Counted from the first letter of the stretch, positions 14,982 to 22,412 are shown. The stretch is 23,112 nt of DNA from JAYKHL01 sp035284865 (GCA_035284865.1 JAYKHL010000213.1:1-23112), one strand, 5' to 3'. Made by a program: numbers and translations. The notes: a model not told the origin generated them from the letters alone.

Positions 14982-16622
14982 ATGCTCGTTGAACAGCTTC
15001 AACCGATCGAAGCGGGCACGCTGCTGGCAGACCGGTACCGCATCGAGCGGTTCCTCGAGTTCAAGCACGGCTCGAACATTTACCGGGCGGTGGACACCAT
15101 CACGAACCTCGTGGTCATCGTGAAGGAGCAGCCTGACGTGGTGCGCGGGCTGCCGAGCCTCGAGCCCGGCGAGTGGGCCGAACAGTCGGCAGGGAACCCT
15201 TACCAGGGCGAGTTCCTGATCCTGCGCTCGGTCAGCTACCCGACGGTGGTGAAGGCCCTCGACATCCTGAAGTGGGAGGGCCGGGCCTACCTGGTGATCG
15301 AGCAACTGGAGGGACGTGACCTGGGGTACTACGTGACCCAGCACCCGGTCACGGTGCAGCAGTCGCTGGAGTGGATGATCCAGCTCTGCCAGTCTATCAG
15401 CCAGCTGCACCGGCGCCAGATCTTGCATCTGGACCTGCACCCGCGATGCATCGTGGTCGCAGCAGACAACCAGCGGGTGCGGCTCACGGGGTTCCATCGC
15501 GCCGTGGTGCTTCCCCTGGCTCCTGAGCAGCCCATCGGGAGCACGCCAGGCTACAGCGCCCCCGAGCAGTGCGGGTTGGTTCCCGGCGCCATCGATGCCC
15601 GTGCCGACATCTATGCCCTGGGGGCCGTCTGGTTCCAGCTGCTGACGGGGCTCAACCCCGCCGAACACCTGGAGCCCGACTGGCAGTATGTGTTCCCCGC
15701 GGTGAGCGAGGCCCTGGCGGCGGTGCACCCCCAGATCGCGCGCGTCGTGGCCAGGATGCTCGACCCGGAGCCGGAGGGCCGCTTCAGCAGCATCAACGAG
15801 GTCAAGAACGAGCTGCTCGAGCTCGTGAACAACCCGCACCGGCGGGCCGGCCATTTCTCCGACGTCGGCATGGTGCGGGAGGGCAACGAGGACTCCGTGG
15901 CCGTGAAGGACCTGGATTTCGTCACCCAGTCCCGGCAGCGCGGCGTGGGCCTGTACATGGTGGCCGACGGCATGGGGGGCGTGAACGCCGGCGAGGTGGC
16001 CGCGGCCCTGGCGATCGAAGAGTCCGTGAACGTCCTCGAGGAGCACCTGCATTTCTCGGTGCTGGAGCATGCCGCTGACCCCGGGGAAATCATCAACCAG
16101 GCCCTCACCAGCGCCATCAAACAGGCCAACCTGCGCATCTATGAGACAGGGCGGGGCGACGAGGTGCTGTCCGGCATGGGCACCACCCTGACCATCGCGG
16201 TGGTGTACGGCCAGACGCTCTATGTGGGGCACGTGGGCGACAGCCGCGCATACGTCATCAACCGGTGGGGCATCGAGAAGGTCAGCCGGGATCACTCCCT
16301 GGTCGGCCGCCTGGTCGAGATTGGCCAGATCACCGAAGACGAGGCCCTGGTGCACCCCCAGCGGAACCTCATCTACCGGGCCCTCGGGACCTACCCCAAT
16401 GTGGAGGTCGACACCTACCAGCGTTCCCTCAAGCTGGGCGACTGGGTGCTGCTTTGCAGCGACGGCCTCACTGGACACGTCAAGGACCCGGAACTACAAT
16501 CAATCGTCCTCAGCCACTCCGACCCGCAGTTGGCGGCCCAACACCTGGTGAACACGGCCAACTTGCGCGGCGGTGAAGACAACATCTCCGTGGTCGTGGT
16601 CAACCTCGCGGAGTACACCTGA
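14982..16622 (+). CDS. Pseudokinase-PP2C phosphatase fusion protein
   Basis: This 546-residue protein joins a degenerate Ser/Thr kinase domain (about 18-282) to a PP2C (PPM) phosphatase domain (about 288-544). The kinase part keeps a VAIK-like lysine (K48 in VVIVKEQ), the APEQ activation-segment end (193-196) and the C-lobe DIYALGAVWFQLLTG. It lacks a glycine-rich loop (FLEFKHGSNIYRA), has HLDLHPRC (149-156) where HRDLKPxN is expected, and GFH (170-172) where DFG is expected, so the metal-binding Asp and Asn are gone and it should be inactive. The phosphatase is complete: GNEDS (301-305, D304), VADGMGG (327-333, D329), GDSR (419-422, D420), SDGLTGH (493-499, D494) and GEDN (531-534, D533). 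A Shine-Dalgarno GGAAGGA precedes the ATG. No membrane segment is seen; probably cytoplasmic, reversing the upstream kinase. Confidence 0.93.
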   Translation: MLVEQLQPIEAGTLLADRYRIERFLEFKHGSNIYRAVDTITNLVVIVKEQPDVVRGLPSLEPGEWAEQSAGNPYQGEFLILRSVSYPTVVKALDILKWEGRAYLVIEQLEGRDLGYYVTQHPVTVQQSLEWMIQLCQSISQLHRRQILHLDLHPRCIVVAADNQRVRLTGFHRAVVLPLAPEQPIGSTPGYSAPEQCGLVPGAIDARADIYALGAVWFQLLTGLNPAEHLEPDWQYVFPAVSEALAAVHPQIARVVARMLDPEPEGRFSSINEVKNELLELVNNPHRRAGHFSDVGMVREGNEDSVAVKDLDFVTQSRQRGVGLYMVADGMGGVNAGEVAAALAIEESVNVLEEHLHFSVLEHAADPGEIINQALTSAIKQANLRIYETGRGDEVLSGMGTTLTIAVVYGQTLYVGHVGDSRAYVINRWGIEKVSRDHSLVGRLVEIGQITEDEALVHPQRNLIYRALGTYPNVEVDTYQRSLKLGDWVLLCSDGLTGHVKDPELQSIVLSHSDPQLAAQHLVNTANLRGGEDNISVVVVNLAEYT

Positions 16623-16674
16623 GTCTCGTGCGCCCGTCCACCTCGCCCCGCGTTTCAGAAAGGATGAGCCCCGC

Positions 16675-17139
16675 ATGATCACCTGTCCCAAGTGCCAGGC
16701 CTCGAACAAGGACGGCGTGACGTACTGTGACGAGTGCGGCGCGATCCTCGAGGCTCCCGCCCCGTCCGCGCCCGCGTCAACCGCTCCCCACGGTGATGAG
16801 GTGGGGCCCCCTGCCCGCCTCCTGCTCACGCGCGGCGGCACGGTCGGCAAGGAGTTTCCGCTCGAGCGCCAGGGCGAGACCCACATCGGCCGGTGGGACC
16901 CGGACGGTGGCGCGTTCCCGGAGGTGGACCTCACCCAGGATGATCCGGAGGCGAAGATCTCCCGCAAGCACGCCCGGATCTTCTTCCGCCAGGGAGCCTA
17001 CCACCTCGAGGACGTTGGCTCCCTGAACGGCACGTTCGTCAACCGCAGCGCCAGGCTGATGCCGGGGTCGCCTCAGGCCCTGACGGACGGTGACGAACTC
17101 CTGCTCGGCAAGACCTTCTTCAAGTTCAAGCTCGACTGA
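16675..17139 (+). CDS. Zinc-ribbon FHA-domain protein
   Basis: This 154-residue cytoplasmic protein starts with a 4-Cys zinc ribbon (C4, C7, C18, C21 in MITCPKC and YCDECG), followed by an Ala/Pro linker and a forkhead-associated domain (about 47-152). FHA phosphothreonine-binding marks are present: HIGR (70-73, R73), ISRKHA (95-100, S96 and H99) and GSLNGTFVN (115-123, N118). It should bind phosphothreonine on a kinase or kinase substrate. The ribbon resembles that at the N-terminus of the transmembrane kinase two genes upstream, suggesting a shared docking mode. The ATG at 16675 was chosen because it opens directly into the ribbon; an AAAGGA lies about 11 bases upstream. It is the last gene before a terminator-like hairpin. 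Confidence 0.93.
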   Translation: MITCPKCQASNKDGVTYCDECGAILEAPAPSAPASTAPHGDEVGPPARLLLTRGGTVGKEFPLERQGETHIGRWDPDGGAFPEVDLTQDDPEAKISRKHARIFFRQGAYHLEDVGSLNGTFVNRSARLMPGSPQALTDGDELLLGKTFFKFKLD

Positions 17140-17153
17140 CGCCACCGCCTGCT

Positions 17154-17184
17154 GCCGGGGTCCAAGGGCCCCGGCTTTCTTCTT
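17154..17184 (+). terminator. Terminator-like hairpin after the FHA gene
   Basis: GCCGGGG (17154-17160) and CCCCGGC (17169-17175) pair around an eight-base loop, followed by the pyrimidine tract TTTCTTCTT (17176-17184). The T-run is interrupted by C's, so efficiency may be moderate. It starts 15 bases after the stop. Confidence 0.7.
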
Positions 17185-17208
17185 CAGGGCCCTTGGGGCT
17201 TGCGCCCC
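17162..17208 (+). promoter_or_regulatory. Alternative hairpins overlapping the terminator
   Basis: CCAAGGGCCC (17162-17171) pairs perfectly with GGGCCCTTGG (17187-17196); this uses the terminator loop and three bases of its right arm, and places the T-tract in the loop, so the two structures exclude each other. A third hairpin, GGGGC (17195-17199)/GCCCC (17204-17208), overlaps the second by two bases. The order resembles an attenuator, but no leader peptide or ligand motif was seen. Confidence 0.4.
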
Positions 17209-17229
17209 GACCCGGAGGATCTGTATACT
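17200..17229 (+). promoter_or_regulatory. Candidate promoter for the HTH-TPR gene
   Basis: TATACT (17224-17229) is a good -10 with a weak TTGCGC (17200-17205) 18 bases upstream. Transcription would begin near 17236, giving a leader of about 27 bases before ATG 17263. Confidence 0.45.
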
Positions 17230-17262
17230 AGGTCTGGATACCGGCAAGTCGAGGGCCAGGCG

Positions 17263-18396
17263 ATGGACGACGCCAACCGGACCTTCGGGCAACTGCTCGC
17301 AGAGGGCATGAAGGCCAAGGGGTTGGACTACCGCACGCTTGCAAGGCTCGTGGGGGTCTCGCACGGCTACCTCTGGCAGCTGGTCAACGCCGACAAGAAG
17401 GCCATCAACGATCCCGCAGCCAAGCGCAAGAAGCCCAGCGAAGCGGTGGTTCAGCAGATCGCTGACACGCTGGAGCTGGATCGCGCCACCCTCCTGCGCG
17501 CCGCAGGGTGGCGTGGCGACGCGGGCCCCCTCGCGTTGACGGGGCCCACCCGCTACGCTCCCTACCCCACCACGGCTCGCCAGCTTTACGAGGACGGCCT
17601 GGCCCAGGCTGGCAAGGGCAACACCGATCGCGCCGTCACCTTGCTGGGAGCGGCGCTGGAGCGAGGCGGCATCTCGTTCACCAACGCCCACGCAGGGTTG
17701 GGCCTGGCGCACCTCCAGGCGAGCCGGCTGGAGCCCGCCATCCAGGCTTTCGATGCTGCCCTGGCAGCCCAGGCGGACGACCCGGAGGCCGCCATCGCGC
17801 GAGCGGACCTCCACTACAACCGTGGCCTGGCCCACCAGCGGCGCGCCCGGCAGCTGACAGGAGCCGCCCGGGCTGCCGCCCGTCGGCAGGCCGCCTCCGA
17901 CCTCCAGCGGGCCATCCAGCTGGAGGGTGACAGCCAGGACCTGTATCACTCTGCGCTCTGCTACCTGTGGCTGGAGGGCGGCCACAACTGGCGCGTGCTG
18001 GTGCTGGGCCGCTCCTTCCTGCACCGCCAGGCCCTCGGTCCAGGGCGCCACACGACGGCCGCGCTCGACATCCACCTGTTCATGGCCTACGCCCACGTCG
18101 CCGCGGGGCGCGCTGCGGCGCTGGCCCACGCCCTCGAGCTCGTGGACGTGACGCTGCAGCTGTGCCCCACCTACTGGTTCTCGCACTACGTGAAGGCGAC
18201 CCTGCTGGCTGGCGCCACGCGCGGGCACCCCCGCCAACGGGCCGCCCTGTTGAGCGCGGGCCTCGCCCACGCCCGCCGGGCCTTGGCCCTGAACCCTGCC
18301 TGCAAGGCGCATTTCGAGGCTGAGCGGCGGGGCGACTTCGCGACCTGGGCAGACGAGCCCGCGTTCCTTGCCGTGCTTGAGGGAGGGGAGGAATGA
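17263..18396 (+). CDS. XRE-family HTH regulator with TPR repeats
   Basis: This 377-residue protein has an N-terminal Cro/CI-type helix-turn-helix (about 6-82), seen as LLAEGMKAKGLDYRTLARLVGVSHGYLWQL then a second half typical of XRE proteins (PSEAVVQQIADTLELDRATLLRAAG). A basic loop (KKAINDPAAKRKKP) separates the two. From about residue 104 there are tetratricopeptide-like helical pairs (ARQLYEDGLAQAGKGNTDRAVTLLGAAL, GLAHLQASRLEPAIQAFDAAL, CYLWLEGG, HARRALALNPACKAHFEAE). No membrane segment is seen, so it is probably a cytoplasmic DNA-binding regulator whose TPR part binds a protein or peptide. ATG 17263 fits the promoter and domain start. Its stop overlaps the next gene's start (ATGA, 18393-18396), which predicts coupled translation with a lipoprotein. 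Confidence 0.88.
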   Translation: MDDANRTFGQLLAEGMKAKGLDYRTLARLVGVSHGYLWQLVNADKKAINDPAAKRKKPSEAVVQQIADTLELDRATLLRAAGWRGDAGPLALTGPTRYAPYPTTARQLYEDGLAQAGKGNTDRAVTLLGAALERGGISFTNAHAGLGLAHLQASRLEPAIQAFDAALAAQADDPEAAIARADLHYNRGLAHQRRARQLTGAARAAARRQAASDLQRAIQLEGDSQDLYHSALCYLWLEGGHNWRVLVLGRSFLHRQALGPGRHTTAALDIHLFMAYAHVAAGRAAALAHALELVDVTLQLCPTYWFSHYVKATLLAGATRGHPRQRAALLSAGLAHARRALALNPACKAHFEAERRGDFATWADEPAFLAVLEGGEE

Positions 18397-19109
18397 CCCG
18401 CAACGCCCTGGCCTGGCTGCTTTCCCTGGCGACGTGGGGCCTTCCCGGTTGCATGCTGCCGCAGCCAGATACCCCGCCGGTGCCGCCGCTGCTGGCCGCG
18501 CCACGCGTGCCTGCCGTCCCGAGGGTGCCCTCGGCGCGGGAAGCCGCGAGGCCAGGCGCCGTCGTCGAGGGCCCAGTGGGTGACGCCAACCCCGCCTTGC
18601 CGCCAGCCCCGGACGCCGACACCGCTGCACCGCCAGACGTCGACCTCGGTCGTTCCCAGCAGGTGGGGCTTGACGGACCGGTTCTCGGCTCCGCCACCGC
18701 GGATGCGGTGCTGGGTGACGTCCGGGGCGCGGTGCCCCCCCACGAGCCGCCCCCATCATCCCCCATCTCCAGCGGCGCTGCGGGCCCTGCTGGAGAGCCG
18801 ACCCCCTCGACACCCGCGAGCCCCACTGCCGTTGTGGCGCAGACCGGGAAGGTCGTCGCCACGTGGGAGGCCGAGACGGCCATCGCGGGGGCCCGGCTCG
18901 TCACCGCAGCAGGCGAGGTTGTCACCGAGCTCGCGGCTGGAGGGCCTCCCGCCCGAGTGGCCACGGGCAGCTACACCCTCGAGGTGCTGATCGGGGGGCG
19001 CTGGCAGCCCCTCTCCTTCACGACCACCGTGCAGCCAGACGAGACGCAGGAGCTGACGCTCGGCGTCGATGAGGAAGGGCCGCGCCTGGTGAGAATGGTG
19101 ACGCGATGA
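18393..19109 (+). CDS. Proline-rich lipoprotein, function unknown
   Basis: This 238-residue protein has a signal peptide, NALAWLLSLATWGLPGC, with lipobox LPGC (C20), so lipid-anchored export is likely. Residues ~21-145 are a low-complexity Pro/Ala linker that could span the periplasm or peptidoglycan. The C-terminal ~90 residues form a small strand-rich domain (GKVVATWEAETAIAGARLVT, SYTLEVLIGGRWQPLSFTTTVQPDETQELTL) that looks like a beta-sandwich of the carboxypeptidase-regulatory or PEGA type. The ATG overlaps the HTH-TPR stop and has GGGAGGGGAGG immediately upstream. Coupling to a cytoplasmic regulator suggests the two products serve one function, but which one is unknown. Confidence 0.8.
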   Translation: MTRNALAWLLSLATWGLPGCMLPQPDTPPVPPLLAAPRVPAVPRVPSAREAARPGAVVEGPVGDANPALPPAPDADTAAPPDVDLGRSQQVGLDGPVLGSATADAVLGDVRGAVPPHEPPPSSPISSGAAGPAGEPTPSTPASPTAVVAQTGKVVATWEAETAIAGARLVTAAGEVVTELAAGGPPARVATGSYTLEVLIGGRWQPLSFTTTVQPDETQELTLGVDEEGPRLVRMVTR

Positions 19110-19127
19110 GGGGGCGCTCAGGCCCCC
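19110..19127. other. GC hairpin between convergent genes
   Basis: GGGGGC (19110-19115) pairs with GCCCCC (19122-19127) around a six-base loop that contains the stop codon of the minus-strand gene. No T-tract follows on either strand, so termination here would not be canonical. Confidence 0.4.
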
Positions 19128-19324
19128 CCGTCATCATGCCGCACCATCTCGGACAGGGCATCGAGGGCGCCCTCGTAGCGGGCCCTGAGGCGCGGGTCCT
19201 CCACACGCCCGATGAGGCCCTCGAGCTCCCGCGTCACGGCGCGAAGGCTGCGGCGATCCGCCCGGGCAAAGGCTGCCTCGATGGCCCGCCTCAGGACGGC
19301 CTGGTCGTCCGACCCCTGGGTCAC
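19118..19324 (-). CDS. Small helical protein, function unknown
   Basis: This 68-residue product runs from GTG 19324, preceded on its strand by GGGAG about eight bases upstream and only four bases after the stop of the upstream secreted-protein gene. The frame is open further upstream, to 19498, but that part is antiphase to the upstream gene and looks like shadow. The protein reads MTQGSDDQAVLRRAI then an Arg/Ala/Glu-rich series of helices (FARADRRSLRAVTRELEGLIG, RARYEGALDALSEMV). It is cytoplasmic by appearance, with no signal peptide or cysteine pairs. No family was recognised. Confidence 0.55.
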   Translation of the reverse strand: MTQGSDDQAVLRRAIEAAFARADRRSLRAVTRELEGLIGRVEDPRLRARYEGALDALSEMVRHDDGGA

Positions 19325-19328
19325 GGCA

Positions 19329-19958
19329 TCACTCCCATCGGACAGGTCGGGCGTCCCCACCCACCGGCTCGAGCCACCCGTCGCGCCACCTGAAGCGCTC
19401 CTGGTGGCGAGTGCCGCGGGGCCGCTCATAGCTGAAGACCAGCTGGGCCGCGCCGGCCACCACAAGGCTCGGCGCCACGTGACGACGCCGAAAGGCAACG
19501 TCGAACGAGCCAGTGCGGCTGGCTCGGTGGAAGATCATCAGGGTGGCCTTGCCCACGGGGCCATGGGCCGGCCCCAGGGCCAGCACCTCCGGCTCTCCAT
19601 CGCCGTCCAGGTCGTCCCCCCACAGGCGAGCGAGCCGCCCCGGAGGGGATTTGCCAGCCTTGGAGACGAACTGCACGCGCTCGTAGTCGAGCTTGCCAGC
19701 CCGATAGCGCACGAGCCGGGTCTCGTCGTCCCAGTTGCTCGTCGCGCTCTGCTCCGGGGCATAGATCCCCACCACCCAGTCACCCGACGTGAGCGCCAGG
19801 GCCCGCAGGGGCGTGTGACCAAGGGCAGCGAGGCGCCTTCCCACCGGGGCCTTGCGAAACCTGGCCAGGAACTCGGCCTCGCCGCTTGCGCCGGCGGCGG
19901 CGGGCGCCACGGGGCTCAAGACGGCCACGACGCCCAGGAGGGCCAACCACATCCGCAT
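19329..19958 (-). CDS. Secreted protein with FG-GAP/VCBS-like repeat, function unknown
   Basis: This 209-residue protein begins with a clear signal peptide, MRMWLALLGVVAVLSPVAPAAAGA, with likely cleavage after an AxA. The mature part has strand-rich blocks typical of integrin-like beta-propeller repeats: ALALTSGDWVVGIYAP, then LARLWGDDLDGDGEPEVLALG with a DxDGDG calcium-binding-like loop, and later QLVFSYERPRG. It is too short for a full propeller, so it may be a single or double blade or an assembly partner. ATG 19958 has GGAG five bases upstream. It is followed by the small helical gene in the same operon and diverges from the ABC exporter gene. Confidence 0.78.
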   Translation of the reverse strand: MRMWLALLGVVAVLSPVAPAAAGASGEAEFLARFRKAPVGRRLAALGHTPLRALALTSGDWVVGIYAPEQSATSNWDDETRLVRYRAGKLDYERVQFVSKAGKSPPGRLARLWGDDLDGDGEPEVLALGPAHGPVGKATLMIFHRASRTGSFDVAFRRRHVAPSLVVAGAAQLVFSYERPRGTRHQERFRWRDGWLEPVGGDARPVRWE

Positions 19959-20021
19959 GGCTCCATTCTACCGCGCCGGGGCCTGAGCCGGCAGGCCTCC
20001 CCGGGGCCGCCGCCCGGCAAT

Positions 20022-20041
20022 CCGCCGCCTGTGAGCGGCGG
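20022..20041. other. Hairpin in the divergent region before the ABC exporter
   Basis: CCGCCGC (20022-20028) pairs perfectly with GCGGCGG (20035-20041) around a six-base loop, in the 161-base gap between divergent genes. No clear sigma70-type promoter was recognised here; the hairpin may be a leader structure or an operator. Confidence 0.35.
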
Positions 20042-20119
20042 CCGCTCCGGGGGGCCGCTGCGCTGCGTTGCCTTCTCCGACGCTGGCTGGCCCTGCTTCC
20101 GGCAGGGTAGCATGCCGTC

Positions 20120-21913
20120 ATGGAGCCCCCTCGCCCCCGCCCCGAGCCCGACCACGCCGAGGAAGGGCTGGCGGCCCCAGCCGTCCTCTCCATCGTGGCA
20201 GCCTACCTGCGGCCTCACGCCCGCTGGCTGTGCCTGGCTGCGGCGCTGGTGGTGGGAGGGACCGCGGCGGCAGCTGCCATGGTGCCGCTGGCCCGAGGGG
20301 CGGCCGAGGCCTTCAGCGCCCTGACGCTGCGCGACCTGAACCTGGTGGTGGCCGGTGCCGTGGGCCTGTTCGCCCTCCGCGGGGCCCTGAGTTTCGGTCA
20401 GGCCGTCGCCAGCAGCCACGTGGCCCTGGCCGTGACGGCCCAGCTCCGGGAGGATGCGTTTGCCAGGCTGCTGCAGCTCGACGAGGTGCGCACGCGCGGG
20501 CTCCGCCCTGCCGAGCTCACCACCAGGCTCACCACGGACCTGGACCGCCTCCGGGAGGCCCTGGCTGCGGTCCTCGCCGAGCTGGTGCCCAGCATCCTGA
20601 TCATCGCCTATGCCCTGGGCTCCGTGTTCGTGCTGAACTGGCGACTCGCGCTCGCGACGCTGATCGGTGCCCCCATCGTGGGCTTCGCCATCGCGCGCTT
20701 CGGCCATCAGCTCCACGCCCTTGCAGGTGAAGGCCAGGCCCGCGTCGCCGAGGTGGCCGTGCGCACCCAGGAGACGCTCACCGCGCTGGGCCTCGTCCGG
20801 GCCTTCGGCCGGGAGGCCGAGGAGCTCGAGCGTTTCGTCAAAGCGAGCCAGGACCACCGCCAGGCCCTCTGGCGAGCGGCCTGGCTCGGCGCCGCCCAGT
20901 CCCCCGTGGTGGCAACCCTGCAGGCTGCGGCCCTCGGCGGCGTGCTGTGGGTGGGGGGCTGGGAGATCCTGGAGGGTCGCCTGCAACCACCCGATCTCCT
21001 GGCCTTCGCCGCGGCGATCGGCATCGCGGTGGACCCCACGCTGGCCGTCAGCCATGCCTGGAGCCGCATTCAGGTGGCCCTCGCAAGCGCGCGTCGGGTC
21101 TGTGTGCTGCTGACGGTGGGGCCGCTGCTCCAGGCGGATCCAGGGGCTGCACAGCTGGGGCCCGTCAGCGGCGGCCTGACGCTCACCGAGGTGGACTTCG
21201 CCTACCCTGGCGGCCCCCCCGTGTTGGAACGCGTCTCGCTGGTGGTGCCCCCTGGAGAGCACCTGGCCGTGGCTGGACGGTCCGGAAGCGGCAAGAGCAC
21301 GCTGGCCGCCCTGCTGGTCCGCCTCACGGATCCATCCGGTGGGGAGGTGGCGCTGGATGGCCGTCGGCTGTCTGGCATCCGACCTGCGGAGCTGCGCCGG
21401 GCCGTCGCCCTGGTGCCCCAGCACCCGATGCTGTTCGCGGCCACCGTGGCACAGAACCTGCGCTTCGGCTGGCCGGGGGCCAGCGAGGCCGAGCTCTGGC
21501 GGGTGCTCCGACTGGCCCAGGCCGAGGCCTTCGTGCGGGCCCTGCCGGAAGGCCTCGAGACCATCGTCGGAGAGGGAGGCGCGGGGCTCTCCGGAGGCCA
21601 ATGCCAGCGCCTGGCCATCGCCAGGGCGCTGCTGGTCGACCCCGTCGTGCTGGTGCTGGACGAGGCCACGTCAGCCCTGGACCCGGCGACGGACGCCGCG
21701 TTGCGGGAGGCCCTGCGGCTGCATCGTGCGGGTCGAACCACCATCTGGGTGGCCCACCGGTCGGCCTGGCTGGAGCAGGCCGACCGGGTGGTCGTGCTTG
21801 ACGGGGGGCGCATCGTGCAGGCTGGCCCGCCTGCCCACCTGCGAGCCCGGGAGGGCCCTTACAGGCGGCTGCTGCTGGCAGCGCGCGACCTCCATCGACA
21901 CCCCGAAAGGTAA
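20120..21913 (+). CDS. ABC transporter exporter, permease-ATPase fusion (MsbA/lipid-exporter-like)
   Basis: This 597-residue half-transporter has an N-terminal type-IV exporter membrane domain (about 20-325, with hydrophobic helices near 36-56, 72-92, 150-172, 178-195 and 262-302) and a C-terminal ATPase (about 350-590). ATPase motifs are Walker A GRSGSGKST (386-394), Q-loop Q434, signature LSGGQ (490-494, followed by Cys where Arg is common), Walker B VLVLDE (510-515), D-loop SALD and H546. It would form a homo- or heterodimer; only one subunit is encoded here. Substrate cannot be told: lipid A core (MsbA), other lipids or drugs are all possible. ATG 20120 has only a weak AGGGT upstream. It stands alone on the plus strand. 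Confidence 0.9.
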   Translation: MEPPRPRPEPDHAEEGLAAPAVLSIVAAYLRPHARWLCLAAALVVGGTAAAAAMVPLARGAAEAFSALTLRDLNLVVAGAVGLFALRGALSFGQAVASSHVALAVTAQLREDAFARLLQLDEVRTRGLRPAELTTRLTTDLDRLREALAAVLAELVPSILIIAYALGSVFVLNWRLALATLIGAPIVGFAIARFGHQLHALAGEGQARVAEVAVRTQETLTALGLVRAFGREAEELERFVKASQDHRQALWRAAWLGAAQSPVVATLQAAALGGVLWVGGWEILEGRLQPPDLLAFAAAIGIAVDPTLAVSHAWSRIQVALASARRVCVLLTVGPLLQADPGAAQLGPVSGGLTLTEVDFAYPGGPPVLERVSLVVPPGEHLAVAGRSGSGKSTLAALLVRLTDPSGGEVALDGRRLSGIRPAELRRAVALVPQHPMLFAATVAQNLRFGWPGASEAELWRVLRLAQAEAFVRALPEGLETIVGEGGAGLSGGQCQRLAIARALLVDPVVLVLDEATSALDPATDAALREALRLHRAGRTTIWVAHRSAWLEQADRVVVLDGGRIVQAGPPAHLRAREGPYRRLLLAARDLHRHPER

Positions 21914-21939
21914 AGCATAGGTTATACCCTGTTTAATTT

Positions 21940-21960
21940 TCAGCTGATATGCTAAGCTGA
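21940..21960 (+). promoter_or_regulatory. AT-rich promoter region with a dyad over the -10
   Basis: The stretch around 21911-21960 is AT-rich for this genome. TCAGCT (21940-21945) and AGCTGA (21955-21960) form a perfect 6-bp dyad whose nine-base centre contains TATGCT (21948-21953), a possible -10. It precedes the small gene at 22009 and could be an operator; no good -35 was found. Confidence 0.4.
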
Positions 21961-22008
21961 GAGCGTTGGATTGGGTGTGGTGAATCAACCCTGGAGGCGG
22001 AGCATCCC

Positions 22009-22236
22009 ATGGTCGAGTGCCCCTTCAAGCCTGGTGACCTGGTGCGGTTGGTGAGCGAGCCGCGCCACCCTCAGCTGGAGCGGTTGCTCGGGCAACCGAG
22101 CATCGTGACCAACATCGATGACACCTACACACCACCGCGTCTCATCGTGGCCGTCTTCGATCCGGCCCGCCGCGACCTCGAACGCATCCGCTGCCGCCTC
22201 GACGACGTCGAGCCCATTCGGGGCGGCCGGGCCTGA
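22009..22236 (+). CDS. Small KOW/SH3-like protein, function unknown
   Basis: This 75-residue cytoplasmic protein begins MVECPFKPGDLVRLVSEP. The FKPGDLVRL start and following strands (SIVTNIDD, PPRLIVAVFDP, IRCRLDDVEPI) suggest a small beta-barrel like SH3/KOW or DUF2158 (YodC-like) domains, which is a fold impression and not a firm family call. The ATG has GGAGG about 12 and GGAG about 8 bases upstream. An AT-rich promoter-like patch with a dyad precedes it. There is a single cysteine and no signal peptide. The following 176 bases (22237-22412) hold no convincing gene, only a hairpin GGCGGG/CCCGCC at 22335-22353. Confidence 0.65.
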   Translation: MVECPFKPGDLVRLVSEPRHPQLERLLGQPSIVTNIDDTYTPPRLIVAVFDPARRDLERIRCRLDDVEPIRGGRA

Positions 22237-22412
22237 GCGGGCGCTCGTCCCCGGTGCTGCAACGGCCCCTCACCCGGCCGGCGTCCAGCCCCTCCTTGAG
22301 GCCTCCGAGCGCGCCGGGTGTCTTCAGAAGAGGGGGCGGGAGAACCACCCGCCGTGGCTTGGCCGCGCGAAGGTCCACGAAGGCGGCGGCGAGGCGGCTC
22401 ACCCCCCAGGGG

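Noticed and set aside
14877..16478. 533-codon minus-strand open frame opposite the pseudokinase-phosphatase
   Set aside because: Antisense shadow; the plus-strand phosphatase motifs are unmistakable.
16777..18813. 678-codon open frame on the minus strand
   Set aside because: It crosses the FHA gene, terminator hairpins and HTH-TPR gene in antisense; no coherent domain and low-complexity composition.
19212..20324. 370-codon plus-strand open frame before the ABC exporter
   Set aside because: It runs antisense to a secreted-protein gene with a good signal peptide and into the exporter in another frame.
19916..21601. 561-codon minus-strand open frame opposite the ABC exporter
   Set aside because: Gly/Gln/His-rich shadow with no motifs; the exporter on the plus strand has all ATPase motifs.
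22142..22402. Possible small minus-strand gene after the KOW-like gene
   Set aside because: Arg/Gly-rich, overlaps the small plus-strand gene in antisense, and no ribosome binding site was seen.
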